Below, piece by piece: positions 17,665 to 25,681 of a stretch of 64,000 nucleotides of DNA. Origin of the DNA: Scleromatobacter humisilvae (GTDB lineage Bacteria; Pseudomonadota; Gammaproteobacteria; Burkholderiales; Burkholderiaceae_C). A program made the position numbers and the translations under genes. Under the pieces are notes generated by a model. The model made no database searches and had not been told where the DNA came from. It was given only the letters and a program-made list of their open reading frames with translations. Position 1 is the stretch's first letter, and each line of letters starts with the position of its first letter. Where the stretch lies: NCBI RefSeq assembly GCF_023231945.1, contig NZ_JAJLJH010000006.1, positions 62,001 through 126,000 of the forward strand, in the 5' to 3' direction.

Positions 17665-18870
17665 TTACTGGCCAGCGCCGAGGGCGATGTACGCGCGAGC
17701 GACGTCCACCGCGCCGTCCGTGCCCTGCACCGTGCGCAGTTGCTTGACCGCGGCGGCCTTGCCCTTGCCCGACTGCAGCATCGCCACGCCAAGGCGCAGC
17801 TTGGCGTCTTCCGGACGCTTCAGGCTGTCCTTGGCGATGCCTTGCTGGATCAGCTCGATGCCTTCGTCGTACTTGCCCATGGACGCGTACTCGGCGCCGA
17901 TCGCGACCAGGTCGTCGCCGGTCTTGCCGGCCTTGGCGTCGGCGGCGCGCTTGGCCAGCGTGGCGGCGTTGTCGGCCGCCGTCTTGTTGACGAGGTCGCG
18001 CAGGCGCTGCTGGCGCGCGGCCTGGGCGCCGGTGCCCAGCACGCCGGCCGCGTAGCCCTTGTCCACCACCATCTTGGCTTCGGCGGGCAGCTGGGCCTGC
18101 AGCAGCAGCTGGGCCATTTCCAGGTAGTCGTCGGCGGACGTCAGGTTGCCCGACGCCAGGCGCAGGCGCAGCAGGTCGAGCGAGAAGCGCGACGAGAAGC
18201 CCGGCTTGCCCGGCAGGTCGGACAGGTAGATGCCGGCGTACTGCTTGTTGGTCGGGTAGTAGGTGACCAGCTGTTCCTTGACCTGCAGGTCGCCCACCTT
18301 GTTGCCGGTGTGGCGGTATGCATCGGCCAGGCGCAGGAGGTCGTCTTCCTCGGGGCGACGCCCGCCGGACACCGCGGCCTGGACCTTCGCCGCGTTGTCG
18401 CGCGCGATCTGGCCGTAGTCGCCGCTGGAGCCTTGCACGTAGTCCTGGATCTGGCGGACGCCGGCGCTGTTGTCGCCGTCGGCCTTGGCCTTCTCGACCC
18501 ACTGCATCGCCTTGGCGTTGTTGTGCTGCTGCGCATAGATGCCGGCGATGGTCTCGGCCAGTTGGCCGGCCTCGCCGCTCGGCACCTTGCCGGTGGCGAA
18601 TGCCGCCTCGAGCTGCTGCGCCGCCGCGCCGTTGTCGCCCATGCGCTGGTAGGCCGCGCCGCGGATGCGCGCGAGCATGTAGTTGTCGTCGGGGCCGGAA
18701 CCCGTCACGCCGTTCAGCTTGGCCAGGGCTTCCTTGGCCTTGCCGGCGCGCACGAGGTCGCTGGCTTCCTTGAGCGGCTTGGCGACGGCGGCGGACACGG
18801 CATGGGCGGCCTGCAGTTGCAGGAGGCCGGCGGCCAGCAGCAAGGCGGCCAGGAGACGGTTGGTCTTCAT
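17665..18870 (-). CDS. Periplasmic TPR-repeat protein of the tonB-exbBD operon
   Basis: 401-residue exported protein made mostly of tetratricopeptide-like helix pairs. The signal peptide is MKTNRLLAALLLAAGLLQLQ with cleavage after AHA near residue 24. Repeats are visible as ASDLVRAGKAKEALAKL, YQRMGDNGAAAQQLEAAF, YAQQHNNAKAMQWVEKAK, LADAYRHTGNKVGDLQV and EYASMGKYDEGIELIQQG. Such TPR proteins are often encoded beside exbB-exbD pairs and are thought to act in the TonB energy-transfer complex, but this one has no assigned role. It sits 85 bases after the second exbD, with a strong hairpin in the gap. Confidence 0.82.
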   Translation of the reverse strand: MKTNRLLAALLLAAGLLQLQAAHAVSAAVAKPLKEASDLVRAGKAKEALAKLNGVTGSGPDDNYMLARIRGAAYQRMGDNGAAAQQLEAAFATGKVPSGEAGQLAETIAGIYAQQHNNAKAMQWVEKAKADGDNSAGVRQIQDYVQGSSGDYGQIARDNAAKVQAAVSGGRRPEEDDLLRLADAYRHTGNKVGDLQVKEQLVTYYPTNKQYAGIYLSDLPGKPGFSSRFSLDLLRLRLASGNLTSADDYLEMAQLLLQAQLPAEAKMVVDKGYAAGVLGTGAQAARQQRLRDLVNKTAADNAATLAKRAADAKAGKTGDDLVAIGAEYASMGKYDEGIELIQQGIAKDSLKRPEDAKLRLGVAMLQSGKGKAAAVKQLRTVQGTDGAVDVARAYIALGAGQ

Positions 18871-18907
18871 GGGTTTTGCGAACCTGTAAGTGACACTCTG
18901 AATGGGA

Positions 18908-18935
18908 GAAGGCGCACTGCGAGCAGTGCGCCTTC
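18908..18935. terminator. Strong hairpin between the second exbD and the TPR gene
   Basis: Perfect 13-bp inverted repeat GAAGGCGCACTGC / GCAGTGCGCCTTC (18908-18920 with 18923-18935). On the minus strand it is followed by TCCCATTC with no run of U, so partial termination or protection of the upstream mRNA 3' end is more likely than a full stop. Confidence 0.6.
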
Positions 18936-18955
18936 CGAGGTGGTACGTCGTGTGA

Positions 18956-19381
18956 TCAGTGCGTGAACTGTTCGTTCCCGACGATGCCGAACTTGGTGAC
19001 GCCCAGGCGCTGCGCCTCGGCCATCACTTCGGCCACGTACTTGTACGGGGCCAGCTTGTTCGGGATCAGGTGAACTTCCGGCTGATTGGCCTGCTGGGTG
19101 ATGCGGTAGAGATGGGTCTCCAGGTCCGCACGATCCTTGATCACTTCGTTGTTCCAGCCGATCTGGCCGTCGAAGTCGATGACGATCTCGACGACTTCGG
19201 GCTTGACGGCATCCGGCGGCGGCGTCGAATTGACCGGCATGTTCAGCTTCACTGCGTGCGTCTGGATCGGGATCGTGATGATCAGCATGATCAGCAGCAC
19301 CAACATCACGTCGATCAACGGCGTGGTGTTGATGTCGACCATCACGTCGCCGTCTTCGCTGGCGCCTGCGCTCATTGCCAT
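18956..19381 (-). CDS. exbD: ExbD biopolymer transport protein (second copy)
   Basis: ExbD family protein of 141 residues: short cytoplasmic N-terminus, one membrane helix (VMLVLLIMLIITIPIQTHAV) and a periplasmic domain. The proton-path Asp is in TTPLIDVMLVLLI. With ExbB it uses the proton gradient to energise TonB. It lies 12 bases after the first exbD and differs from it clearly: the periplasmic part reads IVIDFDGQIGWNNEVIKDRADLE, versus AVSKDGDVYWNTHQIKDIDELV in the first. They are paralogs, not a recent duplication. Confidence 0.93.
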   Translation of the reverse strand: MAMSAGASEDGDVMVDINTTPLIDVMLVLLIMLIITIPIQTHAVKLNMPVNSTPPPDAVKPEVVEIVIDFDGQIGWNNEVIKDRADLETHLYRITQQANQPEVHLIPNKLAPYKYVAEVMAEAQRLGVTKFGIVGNEQFTH

Positions 19382-19393
19382 GTTGTTGGCTCC

Positions 19394-19825
19394 TTATTGG
19401 TTCGGCGGCGGCTCGGTGATGAAACCGACCTTCGCGATACCAGCACGCTGGCAGGCAAACACGACGCGACCGATGGACTCATACCGGGCGCCCTGGTCGC
19501 CGCGGATGTGCACTTCGGGTTGCGGCTTGATCTTGGCCTTCTCGGTGAGCAGGCTGACCAGCTCGTCGATGTCCTTGATCTGGTGCGTGTTCCAGTAGAC
19601 GTCGCCGTCCTTGCTGACCGCCAGCAGGATGTTCTCCGGCTTGGTGACGGTGACGACGTTCTTTTCCTTGGGCAGCTCCAGCGTGATCGACTGCGTCACG
19701 ACCGGGATCGTGATCAGGAAGATGATCAGCAGGACCAGCATCACGTCCACGAGGGGCGTCGTGTTGATGGTCGAGTTGACCTCTTCCTCGTCGCCGCTGC
19801 TGTCGCTACCGACGTTCATCGACAT
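19394..19825 (-). CDS. exbD: ExbD biopolymer transport protein (first copy)
   Basis: ExbD family protein of 143 residues. The acidic N-terminus (SSGDEEEVNSTINTTPLVD) leads to the helix VMLVLLIIFLITIPVV; the functional Asp is in TPLVDVMLV. The periplasmic domain ends VVFACQRAGIAKVGFITEP, the usual ExbD close. It follows exbB by 43 bases and precedes the second exbD. Having two different ExbD subunits beside one ExbB is known from Xanthomonas and other proteobacteria, where one copy can be needed for particular substrates. Confidence 0.94.
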   Translation of the reverse strand: MSMNVGSDSSGDEEEVNSTINTTPLVDVMLVLLIIFLITIPVVTQSITLELPKEKNVVTVTKPENILLAVSKDGDVYWNTHQIKDIDELVSLLTEKAKIKPQPEVHIRGDQGARYESIGRVVFACQRAGIAKVGFITEPPPNQ

Positions 19826-19868
19826 GAGGATTCCTTCGCGTTCAGGCGTTCAAACTTAAAACGCGAGT

Positions 19869-20756
19869 TCAGCGCTTGCCAGCCAGCAGGACGTTGTGCA
19901 GGTCGCCCGAGAAGGCACGAACCTTTTCCATCACCGACTTGTTGCGGCGAACCAGCCAGTTGTAGCCCATGACGGCAGGAACGGCGACGGCCAGGCCGAT
20001 GGCGGTCATGATCAGCGCTTCACCGACGGGGCCCGCGACCTTGTCGATGGAGGCTTGGCCGGCGATACCGATCTGCGTCAGGGCGCCGTAGATACCCCAA
20101 ACGGTACCGAACAGGCCGACGAACGGAGCGGTGGAGCCGACGGTGGCCAGGAAGGCCAGGCCGTCCGACAGGCGCGACTGGATGTTTTCGACGGCGCGCG
20201 AGACGCTCATCGAGATCCAGGTGTGGCGGTCGATCTGCTCGACCAGCGTGCCTTCATGGTGCTCGCTGGACTTCAGGCCGGATTCGGCGATGTAGCGGAA
20301 GGCCGAGCCTTCATCCAGCGTGTTGGTGCCGGCCTTGATCGAGCCCGCGGTCCAGAAGCCGTCGTTGACGCCGTTGGCGCTTTGGAACATCTTGCGCTGT
20401 TCCCAGTACTTCGTGAAGATGATGTACCAGCTGCCCATCGACATGATCAGCATGATGATCAGGTTGAACTTGGCGATCCAGCCGCCGTCGCGCCACAGCG
20501 CGCCCAGGCCGTAGGGGTTCTCGATCGTTTCCTTGCCGACGGCGGCCGGGGCGATCGGTGCCGCGCCGGTGTCGGCGGCGGCGGGAGCCGGCGTCGCCGA
20601 GGCGTCGGAAGCAGCGGCGGGGGCAGCCGGAGCTGCAGCCGTCGCGTCCGCCGGAGCCGATGCTTGCGCCAGAGCGGTGGTCGGAGCGGTGGCGACGGTC
20701 GCCAGCGCGAGGAGCGCGGCCGCAAAGGGAGTGCGCATCGAGTTCAGAAAGGACAT
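19869..20756 (-). CDS. exbB: ExbB proton channel protein with N-terminal extension
   Basis: MotA/TolQ/ExbB-type proton channel, 295 residues from the ATG at 20756, preceded by GGAGG. The first 28 residues look like a signal peptide (AAALLALATVATAPTTALAQ) and are followed by about 60 Ala/Pro-rich residues, an extension seen in long ExbB proteins. Three membrane helices follow: FNLIIMLIMSMGSWYIIF, the LAFLATVGSTAPFVGLFGTVWG segment, and EALIMTAIGLAVAVPAVMGYN. It lies between tonB and two exbD genes. Confidence 0.94.
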   Translation of the reverse strand: MSFLNSMRTPFAAALLALATVATAPTTALAQASAPADATAAAPAAPAAASDASATPAPAAADTGAAPIAPAAVGKETIENPYGLGALWRDGGWIAKFNLIIMLIMSMGSWYIIFTKYWEQRKMFQSANGVNDGFWTAGSIKAGTNTLDEGSAFRYIAESGLKSSEHHEGTLVEQIDRHTWISMSVSRAVENIQSRLSDGLAFLATVGSTAPFVGLFGTVWGIYGALTQIGIAGQASIDKVAGPVGEALIMTAIGLAVAVPAVMGYNWLVRRNKSVMEKVRAFSGDLHNVLLAGKR

Positions 20757-20825
20757 GTTTCCTCCGGGGAGAATGGAACCGGCCTGCATGTCGGTCATGG
20801 CCGGGTATCACAGAAAAAAGGGGAA

Positions 20826-20849
20826 ATTGAAGCGGGCCGTCCGGCCCGC
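20826..20849 (-). terminator. Possible attenuator between tonB and exbB
   Basis: On the minus strand just after the tonB stop, GCGGGCC / GGCCCGC (20849-20843 with 20838-20832) forms a 7-bp stem with a four-base loop, followed by TTCAATTTCCCCTTTTTT. The T runs are interrupted, so partial termination that lowers exbB-exbD relative to tonB is the likely effect. Confidence 0.5.
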
Positions 20850-20852
20850 CGG

Positions 20853-21524
20853 CTACTCAAGCTTCCAGGCGTAAGAAACTTCGACCTGGGTACCGACCGG
20901 GTGGCCCTCGCCGTCGATGCCTGGCTTGAAGGGGCACGTGGCCAATGCTGCCTTGGCGGCGTTGTCCAGCAGGCGATTCTCGCGCGACGAGCCGGACGAG
21001 CCGACCACGTCGGCCGCGGTGACCTTGCCGTTGGCGTCGACCGTGAAGCGCACGCGCGTCACGCCGGAGGCCTGGGCCCGCAGCGCGGCGGCCGGGTACT
21101 CCGGTTTGCACGACGGATCGTTGGCGTTGATGATGGCCGGGCGAGCCGTGATGGACGGCGGCGCGGGCGGGGTCGGCGTCGGGGCGACCGCCTCCACCTT
21201 GCGATCCGGAGCCGCGGGCGGCATCACGTTCGTCGTCTGGATCTGGTTCTGCACCGGAGGCGGCGGCACATCGACCGGCGGCGGCGGCACGTAGACCGGC
21301 GGCGGCGGCAGGTTCTTGGGCGGCGGCGGCAGATCCTTGGGGGGCGGCGGAGGCGGCGGCGGCGGGGCGTCGACGACCTTCGTCTCGGTGACCATGACCT
21401 TGTCGACGACCTTCTTGGCCAGGCCCGAAACGAGGGCATAGGCCAGCAGCACGTGCATGATGACAACGATGATCAAGCCGGTAGGGTGCTTCCCCGGATT
21501 GCGCTGCGATTCAGCAAAATTCAC
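20853..21524 (-). CDS. tonB: TonB energy transducer
   Basis: Inner-membrane protein that spans the periplasm and drives outer-membrane TonB-dependent receptors, 223 residues. The start is the GTG at 21524, eight bases after GGAGG; an ATG 18 codons upstream has no ribosome site. A single anchor helix (GLIIVVIMHVLLAYALVSGL) follows a short basic N-terminus. A proline-rich spacer has runs of PPPPPPPPP and repeated LPPPP/VPPPP units. The C-terminal domain has YPAAALRAQASGVTRVRFTV and ends VEVSYAWKLE. It is the first gene of the operon; no Fur box is visible upstream. A -10-like TATAGT is at 21610-21605. Confidence 0.93.
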   Translation of the reverse strand: MNFAESQRNPGKHPTGLIIVVIMHVLLAYALVSGLAKKVVDKVMVTETKVVDAPPPPPPPPPKDLPPPPKNLPPPPVYVPPPPVDVPPPPVQNQIQTTNVMPPAAPDRKVEAVAPTPTPPAPPSITARPAIINANDPSCKPEYPAAALRAQASGVTRVRFTVDANGKVTAADVVGSSGSSRENRLLDNAAKAALATCPFKPGIDGEGHPVGTQVEVSYAWKLE

Positions 21525-22133
21525 TCGAAATACCTCCAGACGACCCCTCGGGGCGCTGCATCTTTTCTCGCACACCACAGCGCGGCTGCGCTGCGAAGTC
21601 GCGAACTATAGCGTGATCCCGTACTTCGACCTTTACGGGTTTCCCTTAATTTTCGACACCTCTATCGCGTTTAAACCGCACCGAATTTTGTCTGGGCGCC
21701 GATTGGCAGTTGCTTGTGACAGGCAACCCGATCGAACGACCGTTCGTTTCGCTAGCACGGAACGGATGTACGGAATCGCAAACTTCATGCCAGATTGCAC
21801 TAGGCCCGGAGGCAAGAAGCGTTCCGCCCGTAGCCAGACTACGCGCCGGCATGTTCGTGTGAACACCTGCCCATCATCGGCAAGTCAATCACCTCGTCAA
21901 GGTATTGTCACCTGAACCGGATTGTGACTTTGGCGCTCGGATTTGGGAAACGCCCGCACATCTCACGCCGATCCCGGGCTGCGGGCGTGAACTCCCCGCC
22001 GCGGGCCCCTGCGTGATCTTTTGCGCGAAACGCGTCTTCGCCTGGCCACAAGCCACCCTTCGGTGGGATGCGCAGTGCCTCCAAAAGGCGCACATTGGAA
22101 GCACGGGATCCCGTTGCGCGAAAGGAGCCGATC
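21525..22133. other. 609-base gap upstream of tonB
   Basis: No convincing gene. The 5' leader of tonB occupies the left part, with a -10-like TATAGT at 21610-21605. Base composition drops noticeably at about 21600-21800. A palindrome CGAACG-AC-CGTTCG (21733-21746) looks like a dimeric regulator site but has no evident target beyond the tonB promoter region. No iron-box sequence, tRNA or terminator is seen. Short open frames here have no family features or ribosome sites. Confidence 0.6.
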
Positions 22134-22514
22134 ATGGACGCACTGACGCTGGTGCTGCTGGCCTTGCTGGTGCTGGCCGCGCGGACGTTCCATTGGCGGC
22201 ACCAGTTCGCCGCCTGGGAGCCGCTGTGGCGCTTCCGTTCGGGCCCGGTCACCGTCGAACTGCGCCGCCATGCCGACCTGGCCAGGCTGGAGCACGACTC
22301 TCTCGAATACCCGCAACCGCGCGAGTTCCGCATCATCACGATGCGCCTCGGCGCCATTCCGTTGTGGTCGCAGCGGGCCAGCGTGTGCCTGCCCATGGAA
22401 GCGGATGCGCGCATCGGCGCCATTGCCGCTGGCGAGTTCGACCACCTGTTCGACGCGCATTTCCGGCGCGGCTGGACACATCGGCCGGCGCGCCTGGCCG
22501 CGCGCGCCCACTGA
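22134..22514 (+). CDS. Small membrane-anchored protein of unknown function
   Basis: 126-residue protein from the ATG at 22134, with AAAGGAG seven bases upstream. The first 18 residues (MDALTLVLLALLVLAART) form one hydrophobic anchor with very few flanking charges. The rest is soluble, rich in Arg, His and Trp, and has no motif I recognise (HWRHQFAAWEPLWRF, LEYPQPREFRI, GEFDHLFDAHFRRGW). It stands alone, 64 bases before a small lipoprotein gene on the same strand. Its good ribosome site and regular codon use support a real gene. Confidence 0.6.
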   Translation: MDALTLVLLALLVLAARTFHWRHQFAAWEPLWRFRSGPVTVELRRHADLARLEHDSLEYPQPREFRIITMRLGAIPLWSQRASVCLPMEADARIGAIAAGEFDHLFDAHFRRGWTHRPARLAARAH

Positions 22515-22578
22515 GCGCGCGCGTCGCTCCCGGTTGAAGGACGCCCGCGCGGCGAGCGTTGGCGGATACTGACCAGCC

Positions 22579-22890
22579 ATGTCGCTGCGCGCCGCCGCCT
22601 CCGCCGTCCTCGCCAGCACGCTGGCCTGCGCCTGCGTGATCGTGCCGGTGACGACGGCCGACTACGACCCCGACTGCCGGATCGTCACGCACCACATGGA
22701 ACTGCAGGCGGTCCAGGTCGCCGAGATCAATCACTGCAGCAACCAGGGCTGCGGCGTGATGGTGATCGCCGCGCTGGGCGTGACCGCCGCCAGCGCGATC
22801 GTTTCCGGCTCGATCGTCGTCATCGGCAACATGGCGTATTGGGCCGAGCGCCGGGTCGGGTGCGTCGCGCCGCCCCCCGCCGCGGGCTGA
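22579..22890 (+). CDS. Small putative lipoprotein
   Basis: 103-residue exported protein of unknown function. The N-terminus MSLRAAASAVLASTLACACV carries a lipobox-like LAC or ACAC end, so it is probably lipid-anchored. A second hydrophobic stretch (VMVIAALGVTAASAIVSGSIVVIGN) could be a membrane helix. Between them is a short Cys-rich segment (YDPDCRIV, NHCSNQGCGV). Its stop overlaps the next start (TGATG at 22888-22892), so the two are translated together. Confidence 0.6.
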   Translation: MSLRAAASAVLASTLACACVIVPVTTADYDPDCRIVTHHMELQAVQVAEINHCSNQGCGVMVIAALGVTAASAIVSGSIVVIGNMAYWAERRVGCVAPPPAAG

Positions 22891-23774
22891 TGCGCCGGCG
22901 GTCGCTGTGCGCCCTGGCCGCGGCCGGCATCGCGCTGGCCGGCTGCGCCTTCTTCGAGCCGTTCGAGGCGGCACGGCCGATCGGCCCCTGCGGATTCGAC
23001 GCCGCCAGCCTGCAGTTCGACGGCGACGCCCTGGCGCAGGCGCGCTGCCTCCTGCGGCCGGTCGCCGCCGGCGGCGTGCTGTCGCCGGCCCCCGCCGTGC
23101 TGCCCGACTCGCTGGCCGCGCTGATCGGCCAGCCCGTGGGCGACCTGAAGCCGCAACTTCGCCGCTACCTTGCCGCGCGCCACATCGCCGACGCGGCCAT
23201 CGGCGGCTCGCTGGACGCACCGCTCTCGCGCGCCCGCGACGACGATCCCGCCTCGCCCGCCGCGCGCTACCTCGTGCTGCACGACACCAGCACGCCCTGG
23301 CTCGGCGACGCCACGACCTTCCCGCCCGACGACGATCCCGCGCTGAACGCGCTCGCGCGCTTCGACGGCCCGGACGCCGTCGCGCACGTGTTCGTCAACC
23401 GGCGCGGCGAGACGCTGCTGGGCCACGATTTCGGCATCCCCTGGCGCGCGACCCAGCTCGAGACGCGGCGCGTCGGCGTCGCCGCGCGCGGGCTGTTCCT
23501 GCACGTCGAGCTGGCGCAGCCGCGCCGGCGCGACCCGGCGGGCAGCGCGCGCAACGACCGGATCGCGCCGCTGCCCGGCTTCACGGACGCGCAGTACGCG
23601 CGGGCCGCGCTGCTGTATGCGGCCGCGAGCGCGCGCCGCGGCGACTGGCTGATCCCGGCGTTCCATGCCGCGCTCGACGAGGGCATCGCCGGCGCGCACG
23701 ACGATCCGCAGCACTTCGAGATCGCGCGCTTCGCGGCCGCGCTCGAGCGCCTGCGCGACACGCTCGCGCGCTGA
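22890..23774 (+). CDS. Lipoprotein, possible N-acetylmuramoyl-L-alanine amidase-like
   Basis: 294-residue lipoprotein starting at the ATG at 22890, coupled to the previous gene. The signal LCALAAAGIALAGC has a good lipobox. The middle part resembles amidase_2/PGRP domains: RYLVLHDTSTPW near residue 125 (a His after a beta strand), then AHVFVNRRGETLLGHDFGIPWRATQLE, where the second His, RRGE and WRATQLE parallel the amidase core. I cannot confirm all zinc ligands. If correct, it would cut or bind peptidoglycan at the outer-membrane face. Otherwise it is simply an unknown lipoprotein. Confidence 0.6.
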   Translation: MRRRSLCALAAAGIALAGCAFFEPFEAARPIGPCGFDAASLQFDGDALAQARCLLRPVAAGGVLSPAPAVLPDSLAALIGQPVGDLKPQLRRYLAARHIADAAIGGSLDAPLSRARDDDPASPAARYLVLHDTSTPWLGDATTFPPDDDPALNALARFDGPDAVAHVFVNRRGETLLGHDFGIPWRATQLETRRVGVAARGLFLHVELAQPRRRDPAGSARNDRIAPLPGFTDAQYARAALLYAAASARRGDWLIPAFHAALDEGIAGAHDDPQHFEIARFAAALERLRDTLAR

Positions 23775-23986
23775 CCTGCGCGCGCGCTCGACGGCGCCCG
23801 GGCCTTTACAAGACTCCAACAATTTTCAGCTCGCGCTCAGTCGCCGACTGTCATCGCGCCACCGTCGCGTGGCGTTGAAAAAGTCACACGTCCGGGCGGT
23901 GCGTCGAGCGGCCGAGCACGCGCTCCAGCGCGTCTCGACAGGTGCGCGCCTTGCCCGCCAAGCCTGACCTTCGAGGAGACTCCAAC

Positions 23987-25678
23987 ATGCGGCGAATCAC
24001 ATCCTGGATCGCGCTGGGCGCGGCGACCACCGGCCTGCTGGCGGGCTGCGGCGACGGATACGATGACGGGTATTGGAACAACGGCCCCGGCGGCAACGAG
24101 CTGATCAGCTATGTCGGCACCACGGGCGTCTTCGCGGCCTGGGCCGACTCGGCCACCGGCTACTACGCGGCGGCCGACATCGGCAGCTATGCCGGCAAAC
24201 GCCAGTCGCTGCACGGCAGCATCGACTTCATGACCGGCCAGGACCTGATGCAGCCGGCCGGCGTCGAGATCTACAAGACCAGCGACGGCCACATCCGCGC
24301 AATCGACCTGGCGTCCTTCGACCAGCCGCACAGCCGGCAGATCTCCAGCGAGACGGCCGCCACGGTCGACGACACCTGCTCGCTCACCGGCACGCAGGTG
24401 GCCGGCGCCCACACCGACTACGCCGGCGTGTACTTCGCGGCCGACCTGCAGAACCCGGTCAACTCCGCCTACTTCTACCGCCTGCCGGGCCTCGACGGCG
24501 CATGCAACACGGCCGACGACGTCGTGCACATGGTGCGCACGGGCATGTCGTCGACCGACGCGCCGATCACCGTCACGGCGATGCCCATCGCGACCGTGCA
24601 CTCGGCCACCGGCAGCATCACCGGCTTCGTGATCAAGAGCGGCGCGACGCTCGCGCTGGTGGACAACAACTTCGCCAACCCGGTGACGCTGGGGACCTTC
24701 GCGAGCCCGGTGGGAGTGGCCGTCGCGCTGCCGGTCGGCACGACGCAGGGCTACCCGACCGCGCAGCTGTTCCTCGTCGACGGCAACATCGTGCGCGTGA
24801 ACTACGCGAGCGCGGCGACGTCGGCGCCGCTGTTCACGATCCCCGCCTGGACACCGACCAGCAACGGCGCGCTGTTCGCCGCGTCGCCCACCGCGCTCTA
24901 CGTGGCGGTCAACACGGCGGCCGCGGGCGGCACGCCGGAGTCGGCCAGCATCTACTCGATTCCCGCCGACGGCTCGTCCGTGGCCGCTCCGATCGACACC
25001 GAGACCGCGCACATCGACAGCCTCGTCTTCCCCGTAGCCGGCACCAACGTCGTCTGGGGCGAGGCCGCGCCCACCTACACGATCCGCGCAATGGCGCAGT
25101 CCGGCGGCAGCCCGTTCACGGTCGTCAGCAGCACGGTCAGCGGCGGCACGTTCAACGCGACCGCGACGGCCGTCTACTACACGACCTGGGCCAGCGTCAC
25201 CGATTCGAGCGCCAAGACGGTCACGCGCACCAATACATCCAGCGGTATCAGCGGACTCGACGGCAGCGTGATCCAGGCGCCGCTCGCCAACTCCACGTTC
25301 GCCATCGGCGGCGAGCAGCAGCCCTGGCCGGACGACACCACGACCACCGCCACGCCGTTCGAGACGATGATCCAGATCCAGAACCTGTCGCCGGTGACGG
25401 CGTCCGATCCGGCCAACGGCTACACGTACACGGTCGACGGCGTCAGCGGCGGCACGCTGGTCGCGATCCCGACCAGCACCAACGTGCCGGGCGCGACGAT
25501 CGGCACGCTGTCGACCAGCCACACGATGTGGCTGACGGGCACTTTCCGCGACGCCGGCCACACCGGCTTCATCGAAGGCACCAACGTCGCGTCCACGGCG
25601 AATCCGTCGACGCGCGCGCTCTACCTGCTCAACACGCACCAGTCGGACACGCTGATCCGGATCACGCCGAACCTGTAG
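23987..25678 (+). CDS. Large lipoprotein of unknown function with beta-rich repeats
   Basis: 563-residue lipoprotein from the ATG at 23987, with GAGGAG upstream. The signal MRRITSWIALGAATTGLLAGC has a clear lipobox. The mature part is rich in Thr, Ser, Ala and Gly and reads as alternating beta strands of roughly 45-60 residues (GVYFAADLQNPVNSAYFYRL, TALYVAVNTAAAGGTPE, SIYSIPADGSSV, AVYYTTWASVTDSS), which would suit a beta-propeller-like binding protein. No catalytic motif is visible. It is convergent with the GGDEF-EAL gene, three bases apart. Confidence 0.65.
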   Translation: MRRITSWIALGAATTGLLAGCGDGYDDGYWNNGPGGNELISYVGTTGVFAAWADSATGYYAAADIGSYAGKRQSLHGSIDFMTGQDLMQPAGVEIYKTSDGHIRAIDLASFDQPHSRQISSETAATVDDTCSLTGTQVAGAHTDYAGVYFAADLQNPVNSAYFYRLPGLDGACNTADDVVHMVRTGMSSTDAPITVTAMPIATVHSATGSITGFVIKSGATLALVDNNFANPVTLGTFASPVGVAVALPVGTTQGYPTAQLFLVDGNIVRVNYASAATSAPLFTIPAWTPTSNGALFAASPTALYVAVNTAAAGGTPESASIYSIPADGSSVAAPIDTETAHIDSLVFPVAGTNVVWGEAAPTYTIRAMAQSGGSPFTVVSSTVSGGTFNATATAVYYTTWASVTDSSAKTVTRTNTSSGISGLDGSVIQAPLANSTFAIGGEQQPWPDDTTTTATPFETMIQIQNLSPVTASDPANGYTYTVDGVSGGTLVAIPTSTNVPGATIGTLSTSHTMWLTGTFRDAGHTGFIEGTNVASTANPSTRALYLLNTHQSDTLIRITPNL

Positions 25679-25681
25679 CGC

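Noticed and set aside
21525-21700. Fur box controlling tonB
   Set aside because: No GATAATGATTATC-like sequence on either strand.
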